From assembly GCF_017573465.1 (NCBI RefSeq), contig NZ_JAGEPF010000020.1, positions 175,487 to 239,486 on the forward strand: a stretch of 64,000 bases of DNA, given 5' to 3'. The stretch's first letter is position 1; each line of letters begins with the position of its first letter. The notes beneath the pieces are model-generated. The model was not told the DNA's origin, ran no database searches, and saw only the letters and a program-made list of their open reading frames with translations. Shown here piece by piece: positions 9,275-18,028 of this stretch. Made by a program: the position numbers and the translations under genes. This DNA is from Actinomadura violacea. Lineage in GTDB: Bacteria > Actinomycetota > Actinomycetes > Streptosporangiales > Streptosporangiaceae.

Positions 9275-11863
9275 GTGACAGCGACCATCAGCCAGACGTC
9301 CGCCGGCCAGGAGGGCGACGAGCCCTCGATCCGGCCCATCACCGAGCGCATCGCCGAGGAGATCGGCGTCCGCGACGGGCAGGTGCGGGTCGCGGTGGAC
9401 CTGCTCGACGGCGGGGCGACCGTCCCGTTCATCGCCCGCTACCGCAAGGAGGCGACCGGCGCGCTCGACGACGCGCAGCTGCGCGCGCTGGAGGAGCGGC
9501 TCCGCTACCTGCGCGAGCTGGACGAGCGCCGCGCCGCGATCCTGGAGTCGATCGAGTCGCAGGGCAAGCTCACCGGCGAGCTGCGCGCGCAGATCATGGC
9601 GGCCGACTCCAAGGCCCGGCTGGAGGACATCTACCTCCCGTACAAGCCCAAGCGGCGCACCAAGGCGCAGATCGCCCGCGAGGCCGGCCTCGAGCCGCTC
9701 GCCGACCTGCTGCTGGCCGACCCGTCCCGCGACCCGCAGGCCGAGGCCGCCGGCTACGTGGACGCCGAGAAGGGCGTCGCCGACGCGGCCGCCGCGCTGG
9801 AGGGCGCGCGCGCCATCCTCGTGGAGCGGTTCGCCGAGGACGCCGACCTCATCGGCGCGCTGCGCGAGCGCATGTGGAACCAGGGGCGCATGGTGTCCCG
9901 GGTCCGCGACGGCAAGCAGGAGACGGGCGCGAAGTTCGCCGACTACTTCGAGTTCGCCGAGCCGTTCGCCAAGCTGCCCTCGCACCGCGTCCTCGCGCTG
10001 TTCCGCGGCGAGAAGGAGGAGGTCCTCGACCTCGACCTGGAGCCGGAGGACGCGCCCGAGGACCCGGCCGCCCGCAGCTCCTACGAGGCGGAGATCGCGC
10101 GCCGGTTCCGGATCGCCGACCAGGGCCGCCCCGGCGACCGGTGGCTGGCCGACGCCGTCCGCTGGGCCTGGCGCACCCGCATCCTCGTGCACCTCGGCAT
10201 CGACCTGCGCACCCGGCTGCGGCAGGAGGCCGAGGACGAGGCCGTCCGGGTGTTCGCCGCGAACCTGCGCGACCTGCTGCTCGCCGCGCCCGCCGGCACC
10301 CGCTCCACCATGGGCCTGGACCCGGGCCTGCGCACCGGCGTGAAGGTCGCCGTGGTCGACGCCACCGGCAAGGTGACCGCGACCGACACGATCTACCCGC
10401 ACGAGCCGCGGCGGAAGTGGGACGAGTCGATCGAGACCCTCGCCAAGCTCGCCCGCGAGCACAACGTCGACCTGGTGTCCATCGGCAACGGCACCGCGTC
10501 CCGCGAGACCGACAAGCTCGCCGCCGACCTGATCGCCCGGTACCCCGACCTCAAGCTCACCAAGATCATGGTGTCGGAGGCGGGCGCGTCGGTGTACTCG
10601 GCGTCGGAGTACGCGGGCCGCGAGCTGCCCGGCATGGACGTCTCGCTGCGCGGCGCGGTGTCCATCGCCCGCCGCCTGCAGGACCCGCTCGCCGAGCTCG
10701 TCAAGATCGACCCGAAGTCGATCGGCGTCGGCCAGTACCAGCACGACGTGTCCGAGGTGAAGCTGTCGCGCTCCCTCGACGCCGTCGTCGAGGACTGCGT
10801 GAACGCGGTCGGCGTGGACGTCAACACCGCGTCCGCGCCGCTGCTCACCCGTGTGTCGGGCATCGGCGAGGGCCTCGCCGACAACATCGTCGCCCACCGC
10901 GACGCCAACGGCCCGTTCCGCAGCCGCTCCGGGCTCAAGGACGTCCCGCGGCTCGGCCCGAAGGCGTTCGAGCAGTGCGCGGGCTTCCTGCGCATCCCGG
11001 GCGGCGACGACCCGCTCGACGCGTCCAGCGTGCACCCCGAGTCCTACCCGGTCGTGCGCCGCATCCTGGAGGCCGCGGGCAGCGACATCAAGGCGCTCAT
11101 CGGCAACACAGCCGTGCTGCGCTCGCTGAAGCCCGGCGAGTTCGTCGACGACACCTTCGGGCTGCCGACGGTGTCCGACATCCTCGCCGAGCTGGAGAAG
11201 CCCGGCCGCGACCCGCGCCCGGCGTTCAAGACGGCCACGTTCAAGGAGGGCGTCGACAAGCTCTCCGACCTCGAGGCCGGGATGCTGCTGGAGGGCGTCG
11301 TCACCAACGTCGCCGCGTTCGGCGCGTTCGTGGACGTCGGCGTCCACCAGGACGGGCTCGTCCACATCTCCGCGATGTCGGACAAGTACGTCGAGGACCC
11401 GCGCGAGGTCGTCAAGCCCGGCGACATCGTCCGGGTGAAGGTCCTGGACGTCGACCTGCAGCGCAAGCGGATCTCGCTGACCCTGCGGCTGGACGACGAG
11501 CCGGGCCGCGACCAGCGGGGCGGACGCGGCGGCGAGCCCCGCGACCGCGACCAGCGCCGGCCGGGCCGGGGCGCCCAGGGCGGCGGCCGCAACCAGGGCG
11601 GCGGCGGCCAGAACGGCGGCCAAGGCGGCGGCCAGGGCGGCGGACGCAACCAGGGCGGGCGCGGGCAGGGCGGTCGCAACCAGGGCGGACGCGGCCAGAA
11701 CCAAGGCCAGGGCGGCGGCGGGCGCGGCCAGAACCAGGGCCAGGGCGGCGGACGCGGCCGGTCCGGTCATGGCGGCTCCTCCGGCGGCGGCGCGATGGCC
11801 GACGCCCTCCGGCGCGCCGGCCTCGACAAGGGCCTGCCCGGCGGCGACCGTAAGTCCCGCTGA
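9275..11863 (+). CDS. tex: Tex family S1 RNA-binding protein with long low-complexity tail
   Basis: About 862 residues. It has the Tex order: N-terminal helical domain (PFIARYRKEATGALDD), YqgF/RuvX-like fold (GLDPGLRTGVKVAVVD), helix-hairpin-helix repeats (ASAPLLTRVSGIGEGLADNIV and DVPRLGPKAFEQCAGF), and an S1 domain about 665-738 (GVVTNVAAFGAFVDVGVHQDGLVHIS). Tex proteins bind RNA and affect transcription and translation fidelity. Residues about 745-850 are an unusual disordered Gly/Gln/Asn/Arg arm, followed by a short helical end (MADALRRAGLDKGL). The GTG at 9275 is chosen although AGGGGAGA is 15-20 bp away; an in-frame GTG at 9203 is possible. Confidence 0.95.
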   Translation: MTATISQTSAGQEGDEPSIRPITERIAEEIGVRDGQVRVAVDLLDGGATVPFIARYRKEATGALDDAQLRALEERLRYLRELDERRAAILESIESQGKLTGELRAQIMAADSKARLEDIYLPYKPKRRTKAQIAREAGLEPLADLLLADPSRDPQAEAAGYVDAEKGVADAAAALEGARAILVERFAEDADLIGALRERMWNQGRMVSRVRDGKQETGAKFADYFEFAEPFAKLPSHRVLALFRGEKEEVLDLDLEPEDAPEDPAARSSYEAEIARRFRIADQGRPGDRWLADAVRWAWRTRILVHLGIDLRTRLRQEAEDEAVRVFAANLRDLLLAAPAGTRSTMGLDPGLRTGVKVAVVDATGKVTATDTIYPHEPRRKWDESIETLAKLAREHNVDLVSIGNGTASRETDKLAADLIARYPDLKLTKIMVSEAGASVYSASEYAGRELPGMDVSLRGAVSIARRLQDPLAELVKIDPKSIGVGQYQHDVSEVKLSRSLDAVVEDCVNAVGVDVNTASAPLLTRVSGIGEGLADNIVAHRDANGPFRSRSGLKDVPRLGPKAFEQCAGFLRIPGGDDPLDASSVHPESYPVVRRILEAAGSDIKALIGNTAVLRSLKPGEFVDDTFGLPTVSDILAELEKPGRDPRPAFKTATFKEGVDKLSDLEAGMLLEGVVTNVAAFGAFVDVGVHQDGLVHISAMSDKYVEDPREVVKPGDIVRVKVLDVDLQRKRISLTLRLDDEPGRDQRGGRGGEPRDRDQRRPGRGAQGGGRNQGGGGQNGGQGGGQGGGRNQGGRGQGGRNQGGRGQNQGQGGGGRGQNQGQGGGRGRSGHGGSSGGGAMADALRRAGLDKGLPGGDRKSR
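11565..11775 (+). repeat. Low-complexity GGR/NQGG-coding repeat tract in tex
   Basis: An irregular repeat built from codons for G-G-R-N-Q-G-G and G-Q-N-Q-G-Q-G-G, in which the unit GGCGGCCGCAACCAGGGCGG and close variants recur many times. It encodes the disordered tail of Tex. Repeat slippage would be expected to make its length vary among strains. Confidence 0.8.
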
Positions 11864-11890
11864 GCCGACCCCGACGGGCGTTCATCCGCT

Positions 11891-11930
11891 GCGAGCCGTC
11901 GTCCCCGGTCACCCCGGGGCGGCGGCTCGC
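11891..11930. terminator. Hairpin between convergent tex and permease genes
   Basis: GCGAGCCGTCGTCCCCGG (11891-11908) folds onto CCGGGGCGGCGGCTCGC (11914-11930) with one bulge or mismatch. It is a strong GC hairpin 27 bp past the tex stop and in front of the convergent permease stop, so it probably serves both. Confidence 0.6.
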
Positions 11931-11971
11931 GGCGGTTCAGCGTCGCCCGGCGGCGATCTGGCCCGTTCCGG

Positions 11972-13144
11972 TCAGCGGCCGGTCCCGCGCCAGCGGCCGT
12001 CCGAGCCCGTCTCGGTGTGCTGCTCCGGCGCGGGGGAGCGGCGCGGCGGCCCGGGCGGCGGGCGGCCCGGAATGTTGTAAGGGCCCGTGCCCAGCGGATC
12101 CTGCGCGTACGGGCTGCGCTGCGGCGGCACCGAGTACTGCTCCGGCGCGGCCTGCGGCGGCACCTGCGGGGCGGGCGGCCGCTGCTGCCCGAGCTGCGGA
12201 CCACCGAGCGCCGGGCCGCCCACCGCCGGACCGCCGAACGGGTCCTGCGCGGCGGAGACCTCCTCGTGCGGGCGGTCGTCCTCCGCGACGGGGCGGTGCC
12301 GCGGGAACTGCAGGACGGCGACCGCGCCGAGCAGCAGCGCGCCGAACCGCATCGCCGAGTGCCCCATGTCCTTCGGCCACGACTCGGCGTACATGAAGGT
12401 GCCCATGGTCAGCAGGAACGACTTGGCGCTCACCGTCATCACGGTCGCCACGATCGACACCCGGCAGCGCTGGAACGCCATCACCATGATCCCGAAGCCG
12501 ATCGCCGCCGCGAGCACCGTCAGGTACGGCCAGGGCGTCGCGGCGATCCGCAGGCCGGTGGCGTGCGCGTCGTCGCTCCACCCCTTGATCGCCAGCTCCG
12601 CGGTGCCGACCGGGAACCCCGAGCTCAGCCCGTAGGCGATGCCCGTGACGGGGCGGGCGTGCCGGCCGTCGGGCCGGTGGTCGCCGAGCACCAGGATCAG
12701 CACCGGCACCAGCACCGCCGGCGCCACCACCACCGCGATCTTCCACAGCGGCACGCCGCCCGACCGGATCGGCTCGTGGCCGCTGATGGACGCGGTGAGC
12801 AGCAGGATCGCGGCGGCGATCAGCAGCAGGCTGAGCCACTCGCGGGCGGTGAGCCGCTCGCCGAAGAACACCATCGCGATCAGCAGCAGCGGGACGACCC
12901 CGGACATGAAGATCGGCACCGCGGTGGACAGCGGCAGCTTGCCGAGCGCCACGATCTGCAGGCCGAGCCCGCCGAGCACGACGGCCAGGGCGAGGAGGAA
13001 GATCCAGTTGCTCACGATCGTCCAGATCATGTGCAGGATCCGGTTGCCCCGCACAGGGGCCATCCGGTCCGCCGCCAGTTTGAAGACGGCGAACCCCAGG
13101 TAGTAGAGGCCGGTCGCGCTGAAGGCCGCGGCTATCCCGTTCAT
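11972..13144 (-). CDS. DMT/EamA-like multi-pass permease with Pro/Gln-rich tail
   Basis: 390 residues. About ten hydrophobic helices occupy residues 1-280 (for example IFLLALAVVLGGLGLQIVALG, VPLLLIAMVFF, WLSLLLIAAAILLLT, LGAVAVLQF). The arrangement resembles drug/metabolite transporters, including a conserved helix around FMSGVVPLLLIAM after LPLSTAVPIF. The last about 100 residues are a cytoplasmic, disordered Pro/Gln/Gly-rich tail (QLGQQRPPAPQVPPQAAPEQY). Substrate unknown. Convergent with tex. Confidence 0.8.
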   Translation of the reverse strand: MNGIAAAFSATGLYYLGFAVFKLAADRMAPVRGNRILHMIWTIVSNWIFLLALAVVLGGLGLQIVALGKLPLSTAVPIFMSGVVPLLLIAMVFFGERLTAREWLSLLLIAAAILLLTASISGHEPIRSGGVPLWKIAVVVAPAVLVPVLILVLGDHRPDGRHARPVTGIAYGLSSGFPVGTAELAIKGWSDDAHATGLRIAATPWPYLTVLAAAIGFGIMVMAFQRCRVSIVATVMTVSAKSFLLTMGTFMYAESWPKDMGHSAMRFGALLLGAVAVLQFPRHRPVAEDDRPHEEVSAAQDPFGGPAVGGPALGGPQLGQQRPPAPQVPPQAAPEQYSVPPQRSPYAQDPLGTGPYNIPGRPPPGPPRRSPAPEQHTETGSDGRWRGTGR

Positions 13145-13448
13145 CCCGGACGAGTATGGGGGGTCCGGGTGTCAAATGTCACTGCCTGTACGGGATTGTT
13201 GACAGGGATTCGCCGGTCCGAGCCCCCCGCGATGTCCGCAGACGCCGCCGCTACCCCATAGACTTGGCGCGCGAGGGCGCGGAGCCGCATCTCGGCATGC
13301 CCGCGCCCGCGAAGACCGACCGGCTGAGAAGACGCAGACGGGCGCGGCATCGCGGCCGTGTGCGCCGAGGCCGGGCGCTCGCAGGCAGGAAAGAGCACGC
13401 GTCGAACGCCGCGGCGGAGACAGCGCCCGATCAAGGAGACCTACCCCA
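13145..13448. promoter_or_regulatory. tig upstream region with candidate promoter
   Basis: A 304-bp non-coding gap between the divergent permease gene and tig. It holds a TTGACA at 13199-13204 with no good -10 at the usual distance. A typical actinobacterial -10, TAGACT, lies at 13259-13264 but has no convincing -35. If that -10 is used, tig has a leader of about 180 nt. No tRNA or protein gene was recognised here. Confidence 0.35.
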
Positions 13449-14951
13449 GTGAAGACCGATGTCGAGGAGCTGACCCCCACCCGGGTCAAGCTCACCGTCG
13501 AGGTTCCGTTCGACGAGCTCAAGCCGAACCTCGACAAGGCGTACAAGGAGATCTCGCAGCAGGTGCGGATCAAGGGCTTCCGGCCCGGCAAGGTCCCCGC
13601 CCCGCTGATCGACAAGTACGTCGGCCGGGGTGCGGTCCTGCAGGAGGCGGTCAACGACGCGCTTCCCGAGCTGTACGGCCGCGCCGTCGAGGAGACCGAG
13701 ATCTTCGTTCTCGGCCAGCCGGAGGTCGAGGTGACGGAGCTGGACGACGGCTCCCAGTTCGCCTTCACCGCCGAGGTCGACATCCGGCCGAAGTTCGAGG
13801 TGCCGGACTACGACGGCATCGAGGTCGTCGTCGACGACGCCGAGGTGACCGACGAGCAGGTCGAGGAGACCGTCGGCAACCTGCGCGAGCGGTTCGCGTC
13901 GCTGACCACCGCCGAGCGCGCCGTCGAGGAGGGCGACTTCGCCACCGTCGACCTGGTCGCCCGCATCGACGGCGAGGAGGTGGCGGACGCCTCCACCACC
14001 GGCTACTCCTACGAGGTCGGCAGCAAGTCGGCCATCGAGGGCCTGGACGAGGCGCTGGTCGGCCTGTCCGCCGGCGAGGACAAGACCTTCACCGGCACCC
14101 TCGCGGGCGGCGAGCACGCCGGCGAGGAGGCCGAGATCACCGTCACGGTGCAGAGCGTGAAGGTGAAGAACCTGCCCGAGCTGGACGACGAGTTCGCCCA
14201 GCTCGCCAGCGAGTTCGACACCATCGGCGAGCTGCGCGAGGACGTCCGCGTCCGGCTCGGCCGGCAGGTCAAGCTGCAGCAGCTGTCCGACGCGCGCGAC
14301 AAGGCCCTCGAGGCGCTGCTGGAGAAGATCGACATCCCGCTGCCCGAGAAGGTGGTGGAGGAGGAGATCGGCCGCCGCAACCAGCAGCTGGAGCAGCAGC
14401 TCCAGATGGCGGGCATGACCAAGGAGGACTACCTCTCCGACGAGGAGAAGTCCGAAGAGGAGTTCGACACCGAGGTCGCCGACGCGGCCCGGCTCGCCGT
14501 CAAGGGCGGCTTCGTCCTCGACCAGCTCGCCGTCCAGGAGGAGCTGAACGTCGAGAACGAGGAGCTCAGCGAGTACGTCGTCACGCAGGCCATGCAGATG
14601 GGCGTGGCGCCGCAGCAGCTCGCCGAGTACCTCACCCAGAACAACCAGCTGCCGGCGATCGTGTCGGAGGTGCTGCGCAGCAAGGCGCTGAACCTCGTGG
14701 TCGAGCACGTCAAGGTCAAGGACGAGTCCGGCAACGAGATCGACGTCGAGGCCGTGCAGCGCGAGCTGAACGGCGAGGCCGCCGAGGCTGAAGCCGAGAC
14801 CGACGCCGACACCGAGGCTGAGACCGCCGCGGCCGAGGAGTCCGCCGAGGAGTCCGCCGAGGAGTCCGCCGAGGAGACCCTCGCGGAGACGGCTGAGGCC
14901 GCCGCTGAGGAGGCCCCGGAGGCCGGCGCCGAGGACGGCGACAAGAAGTAG
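13449..14951 (+). CDS. tig: Trigger factor
   Basis: 500 residues. The N-terminal ribosome-binding domain carries the signature GFRPGKVPAPLI (about residues 45-56). An FKBP-type peptidyl-prolyl isomerase domain follows at about 155-245 (EEGDFATVDLVARIDGEE), then the helical chaperone arms. It receives nascent chains at the ribosome exit. The C-terminus (about 440-500) is a strongly acidic Ala/Glu tail with EESA repeats, longer than in many bacteria. GTG start with AAGGAG upstream. The downstream clpP1-clpP2-clpX cluster is the usual actinobacterial context. Confidence 0.98.
   Translation: MKTDVEELTPTRVKLTVEVPFDELKPNLDKAYKEISQQVRIKGFRPGKVPAPLIDKYVGRGAVLQEAVNDALPELYGRAVEETEIFVLGQPEVEVTELDDGSQFAFTAEVDIRPKFEVPDYDGIEVVVDDAEVTDEQVEETVGNLRERFASLTTAERAVEEGDFATVDLVARIDGEEVADASTTGYSYEVGSKSAIEGLDEALVGLSAGEDKTFTGTLAGGEHAGEEAEITVTVQSVKVKNLPELDDEFAQLASEFDTIGELREDVRVRLGRQVKLQQLSDARDKALEALLEKIDIPLPEKVVEEEIGRRNQQLEQQLQMAGMTKEDYLSDEEKSEEEFDTEVADAARLAVKGGFVLDQLAVQEELNVENEELSEYVVTQAMQMGVAPQQLAEYLTQNNQLPAIVSEVLRSKALNLVVEHVKVKDESGNEIDVEAVQRELNGEAAEAEAETDADTEAETAAAEESAEESAEESAEETLAETAEAAAEEAPEAGAEDGDKK
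14835..14876 (+). repeat. 12-bp tandem repeat in tig
   Basis: GAGGAGTCCGCC is repeated three and a half times exactly, encoding Glu-Glu-Ser-Ala units in the acidic tail of trigger factor. The perfect nucleotide identity suggests recent slippage expansion. Confidence 0.9.
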
Positions 14952-14984
14952 GGCGAGGGCGGCACAGGCCGTCCTGCGCGTTCC

Positions 14985-15025
14985 CGACACGCCCCGCACC
15001 CGAGCTCCGGGTGCGGGGCGTGTCG
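14985..15025 (+). terminator. tig terminator
   Basis: A perfect 18-bp stem: CGACACGCCCCGCACCCG (14985-15002) pairs with its complement at 15008-15025 around a 5-nt loop, 33 bp after the tig stop. No long T-run follows. Confidence 0.85.
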
Positions 15026-15064
15026 CGTTCGCGGAGATCGTCCATACCTCGCGAGGGCGTGGGT

Positions 15065-15078
15065 ACGCCCCTGGCGAA
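15065..15078. promoter_or_regulatory. ClgR-like box upstream of clpP1
   Basis: ACGCCCCTGGCGAA fits the known actinobacterial ClgR half-palindrome (CGC-Y-N-A-N-R-GCG-W-W) with one mismatch. A TACTGT -10 candidate at 15118-15123 puts the box about 55-65 bp upstream of the inferred start of transcription, as expected for an activator of clpP1P2. Confidence 0.55.
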
Positions 15079-15164
15079 AACGCGGCCCCCCGGGCTTAAA
15101 GGGGGTCGTGAGCGCGTTACTGTCCAATCATCCGAACCGATTAAAAGGACCGGAGGAACACCCG

Positions 15165-15803
15165 GTGAGCATGCCTCCGACTTTCGACGAGTCGTCGCGG
15201 ATCCAGGCGCGGGTGGCCGAGGCGCCCCTGCTGCCCCTGGGCGACCAGCTGTTCCAGCGGCTGCTGCGCGAGCGCATCGTCTTCCTCGGCCAGCAGGTCG
15301 ACGACGACATCGCCAACCGCATCTGCGCCGAGCTCCTGCTGCTGTCGGCCGAGGACGGCCGCCGCGACATCACGCTCTACATCAACTCGCCAGGTGGCTC
15401 CGTCACCGCCGGCATGGCGATCTACGACATCATGCAGTACGTCCCGAACGACATCGTGACGGTCGGGATGGGGCTGGCCGCCTCGATGGGCCAGTTCCTG
15501 CTGTGCGCGGGCACCACGGGCAAGCGCTACGCCCTGCCGCACGCCCGGATCATGATGCACCAGCCGTCCGGCGGCATCGGCGGCACCGCGTCCGACATCA
15601 AGATCCAGGCCGAGCAGATGCTGTACGTCAAGAAGACGCTCGCCGAGAAGATCGCCGTGCACACCGGCCAGCCGCTCGACCAGATCGAGCGCGACTCGGA
15701 CCGGGACCGCTGGTTCACCGCCGACGAGGCCAAGGACTACGGATTCGTCGACCACGTGGTGCTCAGCGCCAACCAGGTGCCCTCCGAGGGCACGGTCTCC
15801 TGA
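15165..15803 (+). CDS. clpP1: ATP-dependent Clp protease proteolytic subunit 1
   Basis: 212 residues. The serine protease triad is recognisable: Ser107 in GLAASMGQ, His132 in IMMHQPSGG, and an Asp in the DRDRWFTADEA region. The oligomer-forming handle helix (VKKTLAEKIAVHTGQ) is present. ClpP1 and ClpP2 form a mixed tetradecamer fed by ClpX or ClpC in actinobacteria. The GTG at 15165 has GGAGG eight bases upstream and is preferred to an ATG two codons later and to an in-frame start at 15108. It is followed 28 bp later by clpP2 as one operon, probably activated by ClgR. Confidence 0.97.
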   Translation: MSMPPTFDESSRIQARVAEAPLLPLGDQLFQRLLRERIVFLGQQVDDDIANRICAELLLLSAEDGRRDITLYINSPGGSVTAGMAIYDIMQYVPNDIVTVGMGLAASMGQFLLCAGTTGKRYALPHARIMMHQPSGGIGGTASDIKIQAEQMLYVKKTLAEKIAVHTGQPLDQIERDSDRDRWFTADEAKDYGFVDHVVLSANQVPSEGTVS

Positions 15804-15831
15804 CGACCTGAATCACTATCGGAGGCACACA

Positions 15832-16527
15832 GTGAGCGATCTCATCCGACCCGGCTTCAGCGATCTGACCCGGCCCGGCGTCCAGGCGGGCGGGTCCCCG
15901 ACGCCGGTCGACAACCGGTACATCATCCCCTCCTTCGTCGAGCGCACCACGTACGGGGTCAAGGAGATGAACCCGTACAACAAGCTCTTCGAGGAGCGGA
16001 TCATCTTCCTCGGCGTGCAGATCGACGACGCGTCCGCCAACGACGTGATGGCCCAGCTGATCACGCTGGAGTCGATCGACCCGGACCGCGACATCAGCAT
16101 CTACATCAACTCGCCCGGCGGCTCGTTCACCGCCATGACGGCGATCTACGACACGATGCAGTTCGTCAAGCCCGACATCCAGACGGTCTGCATCGGCCAG
16201 GCCGCCTCGGCCGCCGCGGTGCTGCTCGGGGCCGGTACGCCGGGCAAGCGGGCGGCGCTGCCGAACTCGCGGATCCTGATCCACCAGCCCGCGACCGAGG
16301 GCACCTACGGCCAGTCCAGCGACATCGAGATCCAGGCCCGCGAGATCATGCGGATCCGCGAGCTGCTGGAGACGATCCTGGCCGAGCACAGCGGCAAGAG
16401 CATCGACGAGGTCCGCCGCGACATCGAGCGCGACAAGATCCTCACCGCCGATGAGGCCAAGGAGTACGGTCTCATCGACGATGTCTTCGCCAGCAGGAAG
16501 CGCAAGGCGGAGGTAGTGTCGTCCTGA
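15832..16527 (+). CDS. clpP2: ATP-dependent Clp protease proteolytic subunit 2
   Basis: 231 residues. Ser126 in IGQAASAAA and His151 in RILIHQPA mark the ClpP active site. The N-terminus is longer than in ClpP1, as is usual for actinobacterial ClpP2 and compatible with a processed propeptide. GTG start with GGAGG six bases upstream. It forms the second ring of the ClpP1P2 protease with the gene upstream. Confidence 0.97.
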   Translation: MSDLIRPGFSDLTRPGVQAGGSPTPVDNRYIIPSFVERTTYGVKEMNPYNKLFEERIIFLGVQIDDASANDVMAQLITLESIDPDRDISIYINSPGGSFTAMTAIYDTMQFVKPDIQTVCIGQAASAAAVLLGAGTPGKRAALPNSRILIHQPATEGTYGQSSDIEIQAREIMRIRELLETILAEHSGKSIDEVRRDIERDKILTADEAKEYGLIDDVFASRKRKAEVVSS

Positions 16528-16696
16528 GGACGTAGGACGCGGGAGTCCCGAGCCCGGTGGCCATACTTCCGGGCGAGGGGCTCACCGAGTCCGTTGGAGG
16601 CGGTAACGTCGAGTCCAACGTCGAGAGCCCTCGGGACGCCAGCCGGCCGCGCCGCACCCTCTCAGACGGGCGGCCCCACGAAAAGGAGACAGTTGG

Positions 16697-17971
16697 GTGG
16701 CACGCATCGGCGACGGTGGTGATCTGCTCAAGTGCTCGTTCTGCGGGAAGAGCCAGAAGCAGGTCAAGAAGCTCATCGCGGGTCCGGGCGTGTACATCTG
16801 CGACGAGTGCATCGATCTCTGCAACGAGATCATCGAGGAGGAGCTCTCCGAGACCTCCGACCTGAAGTGGGACAACCTGCCCAAGCCGCGGGAGATCTAC
16901 GAGTTCCTGGACTCCTACGTCATCGGGCAGGAGACGGCGAAGAAGGCGCTGTCGGTCGCCGTCTACAACCACTACAAGCGGATCCAGTCGGGTGACGTGG
17001 GCCGGGACGACCAGGTGGAACTGGGCAAGTCCAACATCCTGCTGCTCGGCCCGACCGGATCCGGCAAGACGCTGCTCGCGCAGACGCTCGCCAAACTCCT
17101 CAACGTCCCGTTCGCCATCGCGGACGCCACGGCGCTGACGGAGGCCGGATATGTCGGCGAGGATGTCGAGAACATCCTCCTCAAACTGATCCAGGCGGCC
17201 GACTACGACGTCAAGAAGGCCGAGACCGGGATCATCTACATCGACGAGGTCGACAAGATCGCCCGCAAGAGCGAGAACCCGTCGATCACCAGGGACGTCT
17301 CGGGCGAGGGCGTCCAGCAGGCGCTGCTGAAGATCCTGGAGGGCACCACCGCGAGCGTCCCGCCGCAGGGCGGCCGCAAGCACCCGCACCAGGAGTTCAT
17401 CCAGATCGACACCACGAACGTGCTGTTCATCTGCGGCGGCGCGTTCGCCGGCCTGGAGAAGATCGTCGAGTCCCGGGTGGGCAAGCAGGGGATGGGCTTC
17501 GGCGCCCAGATCCGCTCCAAGTCCGACTTCGAGGAGTCCTCGGCGGTGCTCGGCGACGTGATGCCGGAGGACCTGCTGAAGTTCGGCATGATCCCCGAGT
17601 TCGTCGGCCGGCTCCCGGTGATCACCTCGGTGCACAACCTGGACCGGGAAGCGCTGATCAACATCCTGACCGAGCCGAAGAACGCGCTGGTGCGCCAGTA
17701 CCACCGCCTCTTCGAGCTGGACGGGGTCGACCTGGAGTTCACCGACGACGCCCTTGAGGCGATCGCCGACCAGGCCATCCTGCGCGGCACCGGCGCCCGC
17801 GGCCTCCGCGCGATCATGGAGGAGGTCCTGCTCTCGGTGATGTACGAGGTGCCGAGCCGGCAGGACGTCGCGCGCGTGGTGATCACCCGCGAGGCGGTCC
17901 TGGAGCACGTCAACCCGACGCTCGTCCCGCGCGACCGCCCCAAGCGGGAGCCGCGCGAGAAGAGCGCCTGA
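16697..17971 (+). CDS. clpX: ClpX ATPase, unfoldase subunit of Clp protease
   Basis: 424 residues. The N-terminal C4 zinc-binding domain reads KCSFCGKSQKQVKKL ... YICDECIDLC. The AAA+ core has Walker A GPTGSGKTLLA (about 118-128), Walker B IIYIDEVDKIA, the RKSENPSITRDVSGEGVQ loop, and an IGF-type ClpP-contact region near KQGMGFGAQI. It unfolds substrates and threads them into ClpP1P2. The 169-bp gap after clpP2 (16528-16696) holds small hairpins and possibly its own promoter. GTG start with AAAAGGAG upstream. Confidence 0.98.
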   Translation: MARIGDGGDLLKCSFCGKSQKQVKKLIAGPGVYICDECIDLCNEIIEEELSETSDLKWDNLPKPREIYEFLDSYVIGQETAKKALSVAVYNHYKRIQSGDVGRDDQVELGKSNILLLGPTGSGKTLLAQTLAKLLNVPFAIADATALTEAGYVGEDVENILLKLIQAADYDVKKAETGIIYIDEVDKIARKSENPSITRDVSGEGVQQALLKILEGTTASVPPQGGRKHPHQEFIQIDTTNVLFICGGAFAGLEKIVESRVGKQGMGFGAQIRSKSDFEESSAVLGDVMPEDLLKFGMIPEFVGRLPVITSVHNLDREALINILTEPKNALVRQYHRLFELDGVDLEFTDDALEAIADQAILRGTGARGLRAIMEEVLLSVMYEVPSRQDVARVVITREAVLEHVNPTLVPRDRPKREPREKSA

Positions 17972-17978
17972 TCGGGGT

Positions 17979-18028
17979 GTGATCGGGGCAGTGTGTCCGC
18001 AGAAAGCGCGGACCACTGCCCCGATCAC
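17979..18028 (+). terminator. clpX terminator hairpin
   Basis: GTGATCGGGGCAGTG... (17979-18000) pairs with GCGGACCACTGCCCCGATCAC (18008-18028) with a small bulge, forming a stem of about 20 bp just after the clpX stop. Confidence 0.8.

Noticed and set aside
9146..11770. Long open reading frame of 874 codons on the minus strand across tex
   Set aside because: It is a GC-rich shadow of tex, rich in Ala/Arg/Val/Asp with no domain; tex is clearly the gene.
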